Shown here: piece after piece, positions 1 to 41,943 of the stretch
How the letters are laid out: every line of letters starts with the position of its first letter
Position numbering within the stretch: the first letter of the stretch is position 1
NCBI GenBank assembly: GCA_037043235.1
Contig: JAWRVZ010000079.1
Span: forward strand, 1,402,001-1,466,000
Reading direction: 5' to 3'
Source: Rhodeus uyekii
Lineage: Eukaryota > Chordata > Actinopteri > Cypriniformes > Acheilognathidae
DNA: 64,000 bases
The notes under the pieces: model-generated
The model's input: the letters and a program-made list of their open reading frames with translations, nothing else
Told to the model about the DNA's origin: nothing
Database searches by the model: none
Made by a program: the position numbers and the translations under genes

Positions 1-130
1 TACAAAGTGACATCCAAGTACTTGTGTCATTTCCGCAGATCCGTGTGACTGGGAATAATTTAATATACTTCTTTTTATACTTCCTCGGATGTAACGAGGA
101 AATACTGTTTGGCATACATTTATATACAAT

Positions 131-136
131 ACTTGC
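131..136 (-). other. GC-type 5' splice site of the spop intron after exon 7
   Basis: Read on the minus strand the junction is AAG then GCAAGT. Everything except the T-to-C change at +2 is the ideal donor, which is the usual picture at GC-AG introns. No GT donor in a suitable phase lies within the next bases that would keep the BTB sequence. Positions 1-130 are the start of this intron, with nothing else recognisable. Confidence 0.85.
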
Positions 137-29953
<29,817 letters not shown>

Positions 29954-30196
29954 CGCCAGTTGAGCGTGGGGGTGGGGCAGGGGGAGGGTCACTACGCCAG
30001 CCACCGCAGGACGTCCCCGACAAAGCGCGCACACGTGATTACTCACTCAGAAGCAAATGCATGCACACACACGCATGTGTACTTCACAGCCGCCGCCAGG
30101 ATCCGGGCAAACGCTCGTGTTCAGCGTAACCCAGAGAACATGGAGAGAATGCAGGCAGAACCTTGAAGTGTTTATCTGTGAGCCGTTCAGTTCAAC
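29954..30196 (-). other. spop: spop 5' UTR, part of the first coding exon
   Basis: Upstream of the ATG the minus strand runs as GC-rich untranslated sequence to a good acceptor: a long pyrimidine tract (plus 30202-30228) followed by CAG ending at 30197. This suggests an exon of about 320 nt (30196-29876) with 243 nt of UTR, spliced to at least one upstream non-coding exon. It holds several CpGs. The alternative is that transcription starts inside this segment. Inferred from splice signals only. Confidence 0.6.
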
Positions 30197-30461
30197 CTGT
30201 AGTAACAAAAACAGAGAGAGAAAAAAAGATTGATTATTTAAAACTATTGAAAATGAAAGGTTTTAAACTTTGATCTTGAAAATGATACTGGGTCGCTACT
30301 GAGCTATTGCTTGACTGAACTGTTTATTGTGAGAAAATAAATATTATTAATAGCTTAGTCAATAAATTGATTCGATTTATATACATTTGAGCAGAACTAT
30401 TATTACTAAACACTTAAATTACTAATTACTAATTATTAATGTCTGTAGTTCATGTACACTA

Positions 30462-31082
30462 CAGTGCAAAACCTTTAGACGTGTTGGTATTTTCACCATA
30501 AAAATGGTTAAGCTTATTTACATATTTTGCGATGACGTATCAATAGGAAATATCAGTTTACATTTGCAAACATTCATTTTGAAATTAATGGCAAAAAAAA
30601 AACAATGACATTTTTGTATGCACAAAGAGTCTGAAACCAGCCAGTATGCATTAAAAAATGTCATGAGTAGATCTAATTTATTAACTAACTTATATTAAAC
30701 AATCAAATCAATATATGGAGAGACCATCCTTTGAGTTTTGACCCAACAGTACATCTGCACATAGTTTTTCAGGTAGTTCTGCAGGTATGTTTCTTCAAGC
30801 GTCTTGGAAACTGTCCTACAGTTTTCTGGATTTAGTCTGTCTCTCAGTTTTTCACGTTTCTTCATGTAATCCTAGATGGATTCTATGATGGTGAGGTCAG
30901 ATCTCCGTATGGAGCCCCAGCTCTCAAAAATCTCACTGGATTACAACAATTAATGCCAAAAAAAAGGTTTGGAAATGTAAACTGATATTTCTTTCTTACG
31001 CACTATAGCAAAAGACATAAAACTTAAAACATTTTCTTTTTGGTGAAAATACTAATATGCCCAAGACATTTGTACAGCACTG
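30462..31082 (-). mobile_element. deleted Tc1-like element with long inverted ends, 621 bp
   Basis: CAGTGCAAAACC at 30462 and its inverted partner ending CAGCACTG at 31082, with TA at both flanks. Inversion extends inward about 120 bp ('AATATCAGTTTACATTTGCA' against its reverse near 30973-30992). The core, read on the minus strand (30930-30730), gives SDLTIIESI, stop, DYMKKREKLRDRL: the third catalytic (Glu) motif of a DD34E transposase. Everything upstream of that motif is deleted. Confidence 0.85.
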
Positions 31083-32786
31083 TATATAAAATAATACAAA
31101 TACAGTTATTATTTTATAAAACAAATATGCAGAATGAAACATAGCACCACATAAAGTGTGCCGTTTGATCTCCGTTTTCCTGGCATCTAGTTCAATACGT
31201 CTACATTTGCCAGTGGTCAAAGTAAAAGCCAGAACTCTGAAGCACCATCAGCAACTACAGCGAGTTTAAATCTGTCAAAGCTACATGCTTATAATGCTGG
31301 AGGAAAATAACTATTTCTTCTTTTCCCCTTGTGTGAAACAGCACTCCCTCTCTTTTCCAGAAGAAAAGCCCATTCATCATTCTATTGGCTCTCTTGTTCA
31401 CTTCCCCTCAACCCCCTGAACCTAAAACCTTTTCAATCTTTTTCCTTCACATCAAAAAATAAAACAGAACCTTAGGACTAATCCTTATTTTGCTCTCCCT
31501 GCTGCTAATTAAGGCACTTTAATCGTTAGCTGGATACACCCCAACCATTAATGAACTGACCAGAAACACCACACTAGCCACTTGTCTAACATTACAGTAA
31601 GTCATTAATAAGGCTAATTAATGGATGTAAAAACAGTCCGACAGACGCTCGTGACTGATAACCAATTAAAGCAAAAAAGCAAATATCTCACTTCGTGCAT
31701 GACATTTAGAAATGTTTAAAGAACACATGGTCGTGGTAAAAGATCCTCATGGTCATGAGTTGGGTAGAATCGTCTTTATTAAAATACGTCACTTGTAGGT
31801 AACTTTTTAATTTACTTCACAGAAGAGCAAGACTTTATGAGAAGTTGAACATTTACCAGACATGCCGACTGGGGGACCTTAGACTTTAGACAAACTTAAG
31901 GGAAAAGAAATTACAAGTATTATCCTCTCTTCTCTCAATGTGAAGTGACCTAATCACCCTTTCATCTCTCATTCATTTCTCCATTTTTACCATCTTGCCG
32001 TTCTCTCTCCCCTTTCTCACTCAACCTGCACGTCCCTTCGTCTGCGAGCGAGGGAGACGGAGACTTTTCTTTCCCTTAATTAGCATCTGATTGAAAGGAT
32101 AGACCACGGCCGGGCAGAACCTTCTGGAAACTGTGCAACGATTTGAAAAAGATAGTGAGAGAGAGTACATGACTGAGAAAAAAAACGAAGAAGAAAAAAA
32201 CGAACAAAGAGCAAAACAAAGTGTATGGTGGGAAGGAGAGAAGAAAAGAAAATATTAGGAGAATGAAAAGGTCAATTTAAAACTTTTCAGAAGTACAAAG
32301 CAACTCATCCATTTCCCACCTACACACTAGAGCTGGAAAATACAGTCAAATTACAAGTAAATATATTTTTTAAGCTTTTAAAAATGTTTATATATTTGCT
32401 CTAAAACAGCTTAGGGTTAAGTTCAACCCAAAATTTTAAATTCACCTTCATATTGTTCCAAAACCGCAAGAATTTCATTCATCGTTGAATAAAAATCGGA
32501 ACTGAAAAAAACAGAAATCGGAGAGTTTTCAGTGCCTCCATTGACAGCTCTGCAACTACCACTTTGTCACCTTTAAAAAGATAGTGCCGCTTTCTGAAGC
32601 AACTCTTTTGACTTATTTTAAACTATGATCAGATTTGATTTAGGCTTATTCAAAAATACAAACATTGAACAGCGAAGCTAAACAAAAGCTAAACCTTACT
32701 TACTGGACGCATGAGAACAAACCTCATTGGTTCTCGCATGAGCCTCCGTTTACCACAACTAATACGACCATTGACAAATGCTTGTA
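31083..32786. other. upstream intron or intergenic stretch, no gene seen
   Basis: 31320-31680 and 31880-32130 are free of recognised repeats and fairly even in composition, with several TAAT cores. 32400-32470 is a fragment of the 'TTCACCCAAAA'-type repeat end. Confidence 0.4.
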
Positions 32787-33544
32787 CAGTAATACCTCGG
32801 TTTACGAGTGACTTAGTATATGGGCAAATCGGTGTAAGAGCATGGAATGTTAAATTGGTGTACGAGCATCGTATAGAGTGCGAGAAAAATATTCCCTCGC
32901 CCACGTGCATTTCTGTGTGGAAAAGTCCTAAAGCTCACCATCTTCGTGCGCATTTTTAATGGAAATATCCTAACGACAGCCTCTCACAAAACAGTCATGC
33001 GGTTCCAACCCCTTTATCACCCCTTAACTCGTTCATTCTCTCAGCGTCGCTCGGTTTGGCTGCATCATTAACCACAGTGAATACTTTTATAAGTGATTTA
33101 CAGCGGTTTTACCTGATGTCGTTAACATTAATTGTGATCGCTACCATTCACGTAGTAAAATATATACGTACAGTACAGCATGTAGAAAGAAGGTACGAAA
33201 TCCTCCCTCTAAGCAGTAACACCCCGCCCCCCTCTTCTTGTCTCCATCACGCCAGCAGCAACGCTACTCAAAGGTAAAGTGCACGTTACAATAAATTGTC
33301 AAGTATTCTTTTGTTTAATTGTCAATTATTAATTAGTATTTATATGAGATCTTAATGGTTATAATTTTAACTAATTAATTGGGTAAAACCAAAAAAATAT
33401 TTTAAATGGACATTTATGATCATGTGGAACGAATCGAGTGATTTTTATTACATTCTTATGGGGAAAATTGTTTTGGTGTACGAGCATTTTGAGTTACGAG
33501 CTCGCTCTTGGAACGAATTAAACTCGTAAACCAAGGTATTACTG
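32787..33544 (-). mobile_element. Tigger/pogo-like short element (family T2, copy 2), 758 bp
   Basis: Ends CAGTAATACCTCGGTTTACG (32787) and GTAAACCAAGGTATTACTG (ending 33544); TA precedes the left end. Opposite in orientation to the copy at 17739 and free of the LTR, so it gives the empty-site sequence. Confidence 0.88.
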
Positions 33545-35089
33545 TTACCTATATTCTAGGCCTGGGCGATGAATACCGATACTGTTTTATCGACGGTATA
33601 CCTTTAATCGACAGAAAAATGTTTTGAGAGACCATATGCTTGAACTCTACAATAAATAAACCCACTTTAACAGCTAATTACCGTTCGACAGCGAGGCCAT
33701 AGAAATATACAGAGCTAGTTTTTATGCTATGCTTGAGCTAGTTTTTTTGTTTTATTAATTAATTTCACACAACATTTTTGATGATATATTTGAATTAAAA
33801 TCATAAAACACAGAATTATAAAATGGATGTCAAACGGCCCAAAGCAGTTTAGGCTTTTATTCACATAAGTATTCGTCAAGGCACATATGAGTTGTGTTAA
33901 ACAGAAGCTTAATGAACAGAAATAAAAATTTTGGATGAACAAACCTTTTAAAAGACTTATTACTCAATTAGAGAAAGAATAATTTTGAGTAAGTAGTAAT
34001 TTAAGACAAATAGATTTAGAAGACTTGAACTCAAGGAAGAATATGTAATAATGTGTATGCCTTAAAACTGTTATAAACAAAGAAATAAAAGCAGTATTTT
34101 GTAATTTAATAATTATCACACAAAGTTGTGTGCACAATACAGATTGACAGCACTAATTAAACAATCACTGTTTTAGTTCAAAACCATTCCAGTCAAACCC
34201 AAATAATCTGAAGCTGCTGAAATCTTGTGGTGAGTCTTTTAGGGGGAAAAAAACAAATCTAAAAATAAATGAAAACAACTTTTTTTTAAACTGTGATATT
34301 CACAATTTTGTGACAATTAGTTACAAAATGTATATAGAAAGATCAGCATGAAAATAAAGAATATTTAAATAATTACCAGGCCCTTCTTCACACATTGGAA
34401 TTAACGTTCAGAGACAATATCCAATACCTTGCAACTCATTATCATCAGTTAAGCCAATCTCCCTTTCTTCACCCCCTCTTCCTCCCTCCTTCCTTTGTGC
34501 TATTTGTTTCTGATGAAAAACACTTGTGGCATTTCCACTCAGTAAAACAATAAAATATTAATCATTCAAGTCGGGGAACAAGTTGGTGTCCATTTGCAAT
34601 TCAAATTACCACCGACTTCCTGGCAATTAATTTTCACGCGCGTCTCCCATCATGCGTCTCTAGTTATCCGTTTTCTGAACCTAAATTTCCAGTGGTCTTT
34701 GTATCCCCATCTATCGACACTGTCAACACAAACTCACACATCATCACTCACAAATCAGTGACTACCGTTCTGCCCTGAAAACAGACAACGGTTTACAGAC
34801 TGTGCCAGCCATAAGACAATATAAGCCATAAGCCGGGGAGGACCACACAGAATCAGCCTAAACACAACTATTTCCAAAATTAGAATAATTAAGCCGTGGT
34901 TATATTTCACAAAGTTTTCCATTTTATTCTTTTCGGCTACCAACAGAAGAGCATTTAACATAAATCCATTCCACAGTATTTCACAGATTTTCCCATAAAA
35001 TAGCACAAATCCTCCGATTCCATCTGGGCCAAGTAATAGGTGATAATCCACAGGACAGAGAGAGGAAACACACACACACACACACACTT
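33545..35089. other. stretch with no gene seen
   Basis: AT-rich to 34430, then a repeat-free stretch at 34440-34720. (CA)n at 35071-35088. The 145-codon minus-strand frame at 34755-35192 contains a Cys/Val run from the microsatellite and has no domain. Confidence 0.5.
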
Positions 35090-35090
35090 C

Positions 35091-35560
35091 AGGGGTGTCA
35101 AACACATTTTGGTCAGGGGGCCGCATACTGCTTAATCTGATGTCAAGGGGGCCGAGCACTAAACTCATAGCAAAATTACATAGAACTAACAATAAGTCTG
35201 CTTTTTTGTGGCCTAAATTATATTAGTGCATTATATTATAAATGATATTAAATTATAAAAATCTTTAAATGAAATGAATTGTCCTTTTACAAAATATATT
35301 ATGAACAACCTACGTAGTATGTGCAATTTCAAAAACACCATTACTCAGTTTAACATTTATTTAAGTGCATTATGCATAAAGAGGTGTCTATTATTTTACA
35401 ATGATGCAAAGCATTTCGTCACAGTTTTGTGGAACTTAAAAACACTGTCCTGCATGATAACAAAAATCAAATATCAATTATTTAAAAGTAATTTTCCAAC
35501 TCTGGGAAGCAATTCTGAACACATTTACTTCACACACTTAAAATCTTGAGTGGTAGCTGT
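35091..35560 (+). mobile_element. one end of an hAT-type element
   Basis: 'CAGGGGTGTCAAACACATTT' followed by 'CAGGGGGCCGCATACTG' is the terminal sequence type of the hAT element at 62725. No matching right end is visible, so the copy is truncated or interrupted by the Merlin-like relic that follows. Confidence 0.6.
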
Positions 35561-35873
35561 AAAAAAACAAAACAAATTTTGCAAGTTTATACATAAGTAT
35601 GTGTGGTTTTTTTAATGTAAACAAATTAACTATCAATTCGCGAAAACAAACTAGGATGCGTGACGTGCCAAACTGTGTTTTAAGTTCGCGTTTGGCACGC
35701 TTCCACATATTCTCGAGGTTGTTCATGTGGATCTCCCTGTCGTTCGGATCTACGAAGTTGTGCTGATGATCCACAGCGTCGTGAGTGTTGATTCCTTGGC
35801 GTAAATTGGAAAGATTTGCATATACCGCCCAGCCGTCTGAAATTACGCGATCTGGCCATTTGAATATAGGCAC
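35538..35873 (-). pseudogene. Merlin/IS1016-like (ISXO2 family) transposase relic
   Basis: The 111-codon frame holds RVISDGWAVYANL (aspartate of the DDE triad in the family's SDGW motif), then HNFVDPNDREIHMNNLENMW, where NxxE-W supplies the catalytic glutamate, then KRAKRELKTQFG. This spacing and the 'NFVDP...H' block are characteristic of ISXO2/Merlin transposases. The amino-terminal part and first Asp are missing: upstream the similarity stops near 35873 and the neighbouring frame (36075-35680) is unrelated. Merlin is a known but uncommon superfamily in fish. Confidence 0.75.
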
Positions 35874-35899
35874 CTAAACTCCATACTTGCATGAAACTC

Positions 35900-37389
35900 A
35901 GCATGGCGAGAAATACAACAGCTTGCACGGAGAACTGAGAATACAGAAGGTCAATTAAATGTTGGTGGGTCTGAGGAAACGGCGATCTGTTTTCACCCGG
36001 AGAGGCCAGTGATGCTGCAGTGAAAGCAGCTCTGCGCAGAAGCGTTAATCCCGACGAGAGACAGTACAAAGACAAGATTTCAGAGTTTCAGAATTTCAGA
36101 AACTATTTCAGGCCTTTAGCGAACTCTAATCGCAAATTGCAGTTTTCAGTGTTCCGAAAACTACTCGATATTTGACTCCATACCTGGAATTGTGCATTTA
36201 TTGCTTAGGGATTTTAGAGACCGCTGACGTTCTGGTCTTAATTTCTTGCAAAGAATCCATTTTTAGTCGAAACACTCAAGTGGATAGAGAATTTTTTTAT
36301 TAAGAAAATTTTTTTATAATGTACTTAATTTAAGGCGATAATTAAAAATGGTGTATACATTAAGAAAATCATGGTTTAGTGGTCTATAGAATAGATTGAG
36401 AACATGTAAATAAAACCAAGAAATACATTTTCCTAATATCTTTTTTTTTTTTTTTTTTTTTTAAAGGAAACTTTTTTTTACATTTATGCATGTAGCTTTT
36501 AGGCTTAAAATAAGGAACCGATTAAGCTGATAAACTTAAGGGGAAAGGCTACCCATTTATTTTAAGAGAATTTGTTTAATTATGCAGTTTTCTCCAGCAG
36601 GGTTTTTTATCTGTCTGGAAATGGAGAGTAAATTGAAAGTGTGTTACTTTGTGTAGGAAAACATCTGTTAATGTTCACTTATGTTTGACATTTGAAAGTT
36701 TTGATCAGTACCATTGCGCAGAAGCGTAGAGTTTATGGTTAGGTTGTGGATAACTATGCACTAATAGAATGAAGTATGTTTCTTTGTCCAGTGAGCAATA
36801 GCTTTGCTAATGCCAGTGCAGTAACAAGATTGTTTCTACTTGTGCTGTGCTAGCATCATACTGTCTTTTAATTGTACAACATAACTCAAAGTCAAATATA
36901 AACAGGGCTGCGATTCCCAAAAGCATTGTAAACCTAAGTTGATTGTAGAACAAATGGTCTCTGCGATTGTGTCATGGATAAATACCTTTAAGATTTTACA
37001 TGAATTATTCATTTAATTCCATTAAAGAAATCAAGCCTTAAAAGCTACTAATGTGTAATGTTGTTACTATCATTTTATTTTTAATAAACAGAACATAGCA
37101 TTTAAAAAAGGGATAACAGGAGACATTTACGAGAAAAATGTTTTCTGAATGTAGAAAGTAGGTTTTTACATGGTTCTGCTTCAAACTGTAGTAATTTAAT
37201 AATTATGGAATTATTTATATTTTAAACATTAAATTAAATGCCAGATACAGTTTTTTGTATAATCAAAACACCAATAATAACAAGAAAAAAACTTTTCTGC
37301 GTAATGAGGGACTTTTAATTATAAAACGGTCCAAAAAAACAGTACATGAGAACCCTTATTTTGAAATGTTTTACAACTTCCTTGTAATA
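35900..37389. other. stretch with no gene seen
   Basis: T-rich runs at 36290-36320 and 36440-36475. 'GCTGCGATTCCCAAAAGCAT' (36907-36926) is the start of a dispersed fish repeat, otherwise unrecognised. Confidence 0.45.
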
Positions 37390-38074
37390 CAGGGGTGGGC
37401 AAACTATTGTCTCTTACTATTGGTTTCTTAAAATTGACAGAGGGGCCGGGGTGAAGGTCGTACCTGTGCATTATAAGAAATCCTAGAAAACCTATATAAA
37501 GTATAGTTTAGTCTTAAATCACTCGACTGGGACACGTGAAATTACAACAAAACAATATTAATACAATTTAAATCGACAGAAAAACCATAAAATGCAATAT
37601 GACTGAATCTTATATTTGCCTCAGCTCTAGATTGACAATCACAGGCGTCCAATCACAACTGACCTCTGGAAAAAAGGGAACTAGCCAATGACGTTTGACA
37701 AAAATAAAAGTGCTCGCGCGAGCAAAAACAGCAGTGGAGAGTGGGCGAATGGTCGCGCGCGAAGATTAGATGTCGCGGGTACCCGTATTTACGTGTAGCT
37801 GTTTTTCCGGATATAATTTACGCGCGCGCAAACATCAGTTTTGCGCTCGTTAATTTTTAGCACGGAATTAACGCCATAAAGGGGGGGGGGTTAGGGGGTT
37901 TGCGACACACACCTACTCTCCACCACAGCTTTAGCACCACTGCCGATCCAGAGTGACATTACAGGGAAATGTAAAATGAGGGAGGTTTAATACAGGTTCG
38001 GCAAGTTCGGCGGGCCGGATTAAAAAGCCCAACGGGCCGGATATGGCCCGCGGGCTGTAGTTTCCCCACCCCTG
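37390..38074. mobile_element. non-autonomous hAT element, 685 bp, with 8-bp target duplication
   Basis: Ends CAGGGGTGGGCAAACT and AGTTTCCCCACCCCTG; duplication TTGTAATA at 37382-37389 and 38075-38082. The centre (37700-37880) is unusually GC- and CpG-rich for the window. No transposase frame. The exact 8-bp duplication makes the superfamily call firm. Confidence 0.93.
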
Positions 38075-41000
38075 TTGTAATAGATGCTGCTTGTTCAAAT
38101 AGATGAAGGAGATAAAATAATGCAGTCTTAATGCATAACGGCCATGATTCTACTTTGAAATTGTGCAGTGCTCAAATTTAATTTCGTTAAATAATAGTTT
38201 TTTTATGTTCAATTACATTATATCCTGATTCACATGAATCCTGATTTTCAAACCCATATTTTAGATATTTGAGACTTTTTATTACCTTAAAAACAACAGA
38301 ATTTAAGACTAAGGATCCACAGGTATCTACTGTTTATTTGCACACATAAAACATTTTACAATTCTTCGCACACATCTGTTTTTAGTCGCAAATGCAAATG
38401 AAATACTTGTGTTGAGCCCTGACTGATGTATAGCACAACAAACAAATTCACAAACATAACCATGATAAACAAAGACCATTCGATGTCAAGGCTATAGCTT
38501 GTTTGATTGGTGCGAATGCGATTTTCCAACTGAATTCACACCTGAGTCTGCATAAAAAGATGCATAGTTCTCATATCGACAATGTATAATTTGCACATTT
38601 GCATGCTCCTAGACACACAAATTACAAAATAATGCATTTTTCATTGCTGCTTTCTCTGAATAAATAGCCTGCAGCGTGACGCATTTGTAGCAACACTGAA
38701 AAAAAGGATGTGCTAAATCTAAAGGAACTAAAACTTGAAGTTTAACTCATTAAAATTAAACCGACTCGAGCCTGACCAAGCAATGGGACCAAGGGTGACG
38801 AGCCTTAGTTCCAACAAACTTGGTTAAATCACGATTAGTTTACAGCAGTGTCAAAGCACATCTAAGATCCGATCGGCTGGCACATACGAGGCGGGTGGGA
38901 TGAGACGGGTGCCAGGCAAGGAGATTCAGCCCTCGAGGAATTCATTACTGCAACCGTTACCCAGCCAAAATAATTAATGAATTAATGAGGGGAGGGGAGA
39001 GAGAGTGAAGGAGTGAAAACACACAGCGTTTCTGCACTGAAATTCTCTTTTAGATGCAACTTAAAAGAGAAACATGAAGTACAGTCCCACCCAGCAGACT
39101 CTCCCCGCAGGCCTGCGCTTCTTGTGAGGAAACGAGTTCCACGGCATGACCCTTCACTCATTTAAGCTCCTCCCACTGAGCATGTGTCAACTACACACTT
39201 TTAGAAGAGGAGTGGCTTAATATAGAAAAGGGAGGAGTGTAGCATAGGTTTGGGGAGGGTTTTACAGGGAGGACAAAACTTCGGGAAGATGGGTCAGATT
39301 TATCGAAGAATTTTTTCTTTCTGGTTTAATTTTATCCAGTCTCTTTTTTCTCTCTCCACAGACAGAATGAAAGAGATATGTTGGAAGAGAGTAACAGACT
39401 TTTACTTGACCTTATTCAAACCCCCCCATGCAATGCTAAAATACATTCAGGGTCAATGGGTAGGCTGACATCTAAACATTTAAAATCAGCCCAATTTACT
39501 TCCATAAGGCATGTTCAAATCAAACAGGATACTCCACAAGGACATTCAAAATAAACTTTACATGTGGAGAAGTCATTTTATTTGATGAAAGAGATTTTTC
39601 ACATTTTTCTAAAGGCGATGTAATATTTTATTTGACATGAATTAAAACGGCAAATTGCTAATTCTTAATATTTTCATTGGATTAAAAAAAATGTACTATG
39701 GTACATGAATATTAGATATAACCTTAAATAAGTTGATACATTACTTGATTTGAGGATTTAAACTGTTCTGTTCCTTGCATTACTTTTTGAGTCATCAAAA
39801 TTTGGGTTTAAGGGCATTTTCAATGGAGTGAAAGACTGTCGGGGTGTTGAAGTAATGTCATAAAGATCGTATTTACTTGAACCCACTGGAACGATCTCAG
39901 TGTCGTAAATTCGAGTGGAAAGCTCATTTTCTTTAAGCTCTGATATTTACGGTCTGTCAGTGAGAAACATGATGTAATAGCACAATACTTAAAGATATTT
40001 AGCAGTGATAAAGGTATTTGTCAGGTTTTTCTATTTACAGCAAAGCTAATCGCCTGCACAAAAATATGATGGTATAATAAAAAAATATTACATGTATCAA
40101 AGTTTACAGTAGCTTCTTAAATTACAAACATAAAAAAGCAGAACACAACGGATGCACATTTCTTTGTTCTACATTTTCTAGTAGATTAAGAACCTTGCTG
40201 TATTTTTGTGTAATTATGAGAAAGTGATCTATCTTATTCCGACAAAAGTGATTTAAACGCACCTGCCATCGTAAACACGACATCCAAGGAGGAATTGAAC
40301 GCACCATGTATAGACGATCCATTTGAAAGAACACTTAATCTAGGAAGTCAAATCTCATACTGAATGCCGCAAAAAATAGGTCAGATACATGCAATGTGCT
40401 TGAACTGCATTATGATCCTTGTATTAAACTTGAGTGTTCACTTAAGCAATATTTATTAAATCAACTAGCCAACGCAGAACCAATAAGTTCAAACCTAATA
40501 ACCTCTTATAAACCGATTTCCTCAAATACATGTTAGTCCACATAAACCCTCACATTAATATACTGTTTACCCTGCTTCACGTGTTCAGATATCAAAAGTG
40601 AAAAAAATGGAAGAAAATGTAATGACAACTATTCACTTTTTAACAGTATTTTCTTATTGTTAGGATTTTGATACAGCAATTATTAAAGTACAAAATACTT
40701 TTCATTCACAGCAGTACTACTTTAAACTGATATAAAATTTCATACCGTACTGTCCCTCATAACCGTTAGTATAACAAGCCTCAGCAAACTTAATTGTTGA
40801 ACTACTTTAACATGACATTGAAGGGAAAAAAAGGTTTTGAATAAACCATCATCAGCCGAGTGGACATTTCAAGGTGTAACTAACATTATGGTAATTTACG
40901 TAGCCTTTGTAAAAATATAAATACTGTAAGCATTGCCTAGCAGCAGCACGATCATTTACTCGACTAGTCTCGCACATCCCTAGAAAACATACCTTTAGAT

Positions 41001-41619
41001 AGATCGTAGATCTTTCTCAAGTCAGCTAGCTAGACCCTGGAGTACCATTATTACCATAGACATTTGATGCAAATCGAATGTTTACCTAGCTCACCTAAAA
41101 ATAGTGCATATAATAGCAGCTTAATTTTCCAGGTAACTAAAAGGAAGTTCAGAAAAATGGCTGTGGTGGAAGAAAACCCCTTGAATGTTCCTTCTCTTTT
41201 TTTCTTCTACTGAAAGAGAGGAAGAGCGAGCGAGAGAGAGGAATTGATTGTGTATGTCTGTGTGCGTGTGCTAAAACTTTGCACACTGCTGCAGTGCAAT
41301 GAATTAAGACAGGTGACTCAAGTTTACAAAAAAACTCCTTGGTTGTAAACAAACACACACATATGTATATAGCCTTCTCTCCCTCAACATGCTTAATTAA
41401 ACAGAATGTTAAATAAAGTGAAAGGAAGCCTGTATCTGTCTAACAGAATAAGGATATTGTGCTCACTAGACTTGTTAAAATGATAATTTGAGACAATGCA
41501 TGAATGGAGAAAAGAAACATCTAGCCGCTTCAGTTTAACTAGTAGCAGCTAGTAACTGAAAATACTAATAGTTTCAGACATGCTTTTTATAGGACTATTA
41601 AAGTTTTACATTACATAAT
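38075..41619. other. stretch with no gene seen
   Basis: 38750-39240 is the least repeat-like part, with GC-richer patches. 40740-40985 ends in 'CTCGACTAGTCTCGCACATC', the right end of a relative of the element at 54955. (GA)n at 41215-41240. No supported frame or splice pair. Confidence 0.45.
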
Positions 41620-41830
41620 ATAAATCCAAAGGTTTGGGGTCAGAAAGTGTTTTCATTGAGAAAGGACACGTGCAAAACAAGTGACAGTGAAGACTTTCAC
41701 ATTGTAAAACATTCTAATCTATTGAACTGTCCATAAAAAAAAAAAACACAAATAGACAAAGTAACAGATTTCTTTTTCAACCAAAAACACTAAACTTGTT
41801 AAACTTAACATGTAAGAAACATTGATAAAT
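41620..41830 (+). repeat. short interspersed repeat, copy 7 of 9 (5' part)
   Basis: 'AGTGACAGTGAAGACTTTCA', 'ACATTCTAATCTATTGAACT' and an oligo-A run match the family's 5' half. Confidence 0.65.
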
Positions 41831-41867
41831 TAAAAATGGAAGTCATCACGTTCTGTAATGACTTCGC

Positions 41868-41943
41868 AAAAAGACATGCATGTGCGTTTGCTTGATTTTA
41901 GATACTGCAATCCAAATAAATCACAGTGAATGCAAAGAACTTA
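41868..41943. repeat. 76-bp exact direct repeat, left copy
   Basis: Identical base for base to 43897-43972 (from AAAAAGACATGCATGTGCGT to AATGCAAAGAACTTA). Not part of any repeat family I recognise. See the matching finding. Confidence 0.97.

Noticed and set aside
29954..30046. Upstream in-frame ATG giving a longer SPOP amino terminus
   Set aside because: The added residues are GC-rich UTR translation, and the SPOP family starts MSRVPSPPPP.
34755..35192. 145-codon minus-strand frame with hydrophobic stretches
   Set aside because: Contains a Cys/Val run from a (CA)n repeat and an hAT end; no recognisable family or start context.
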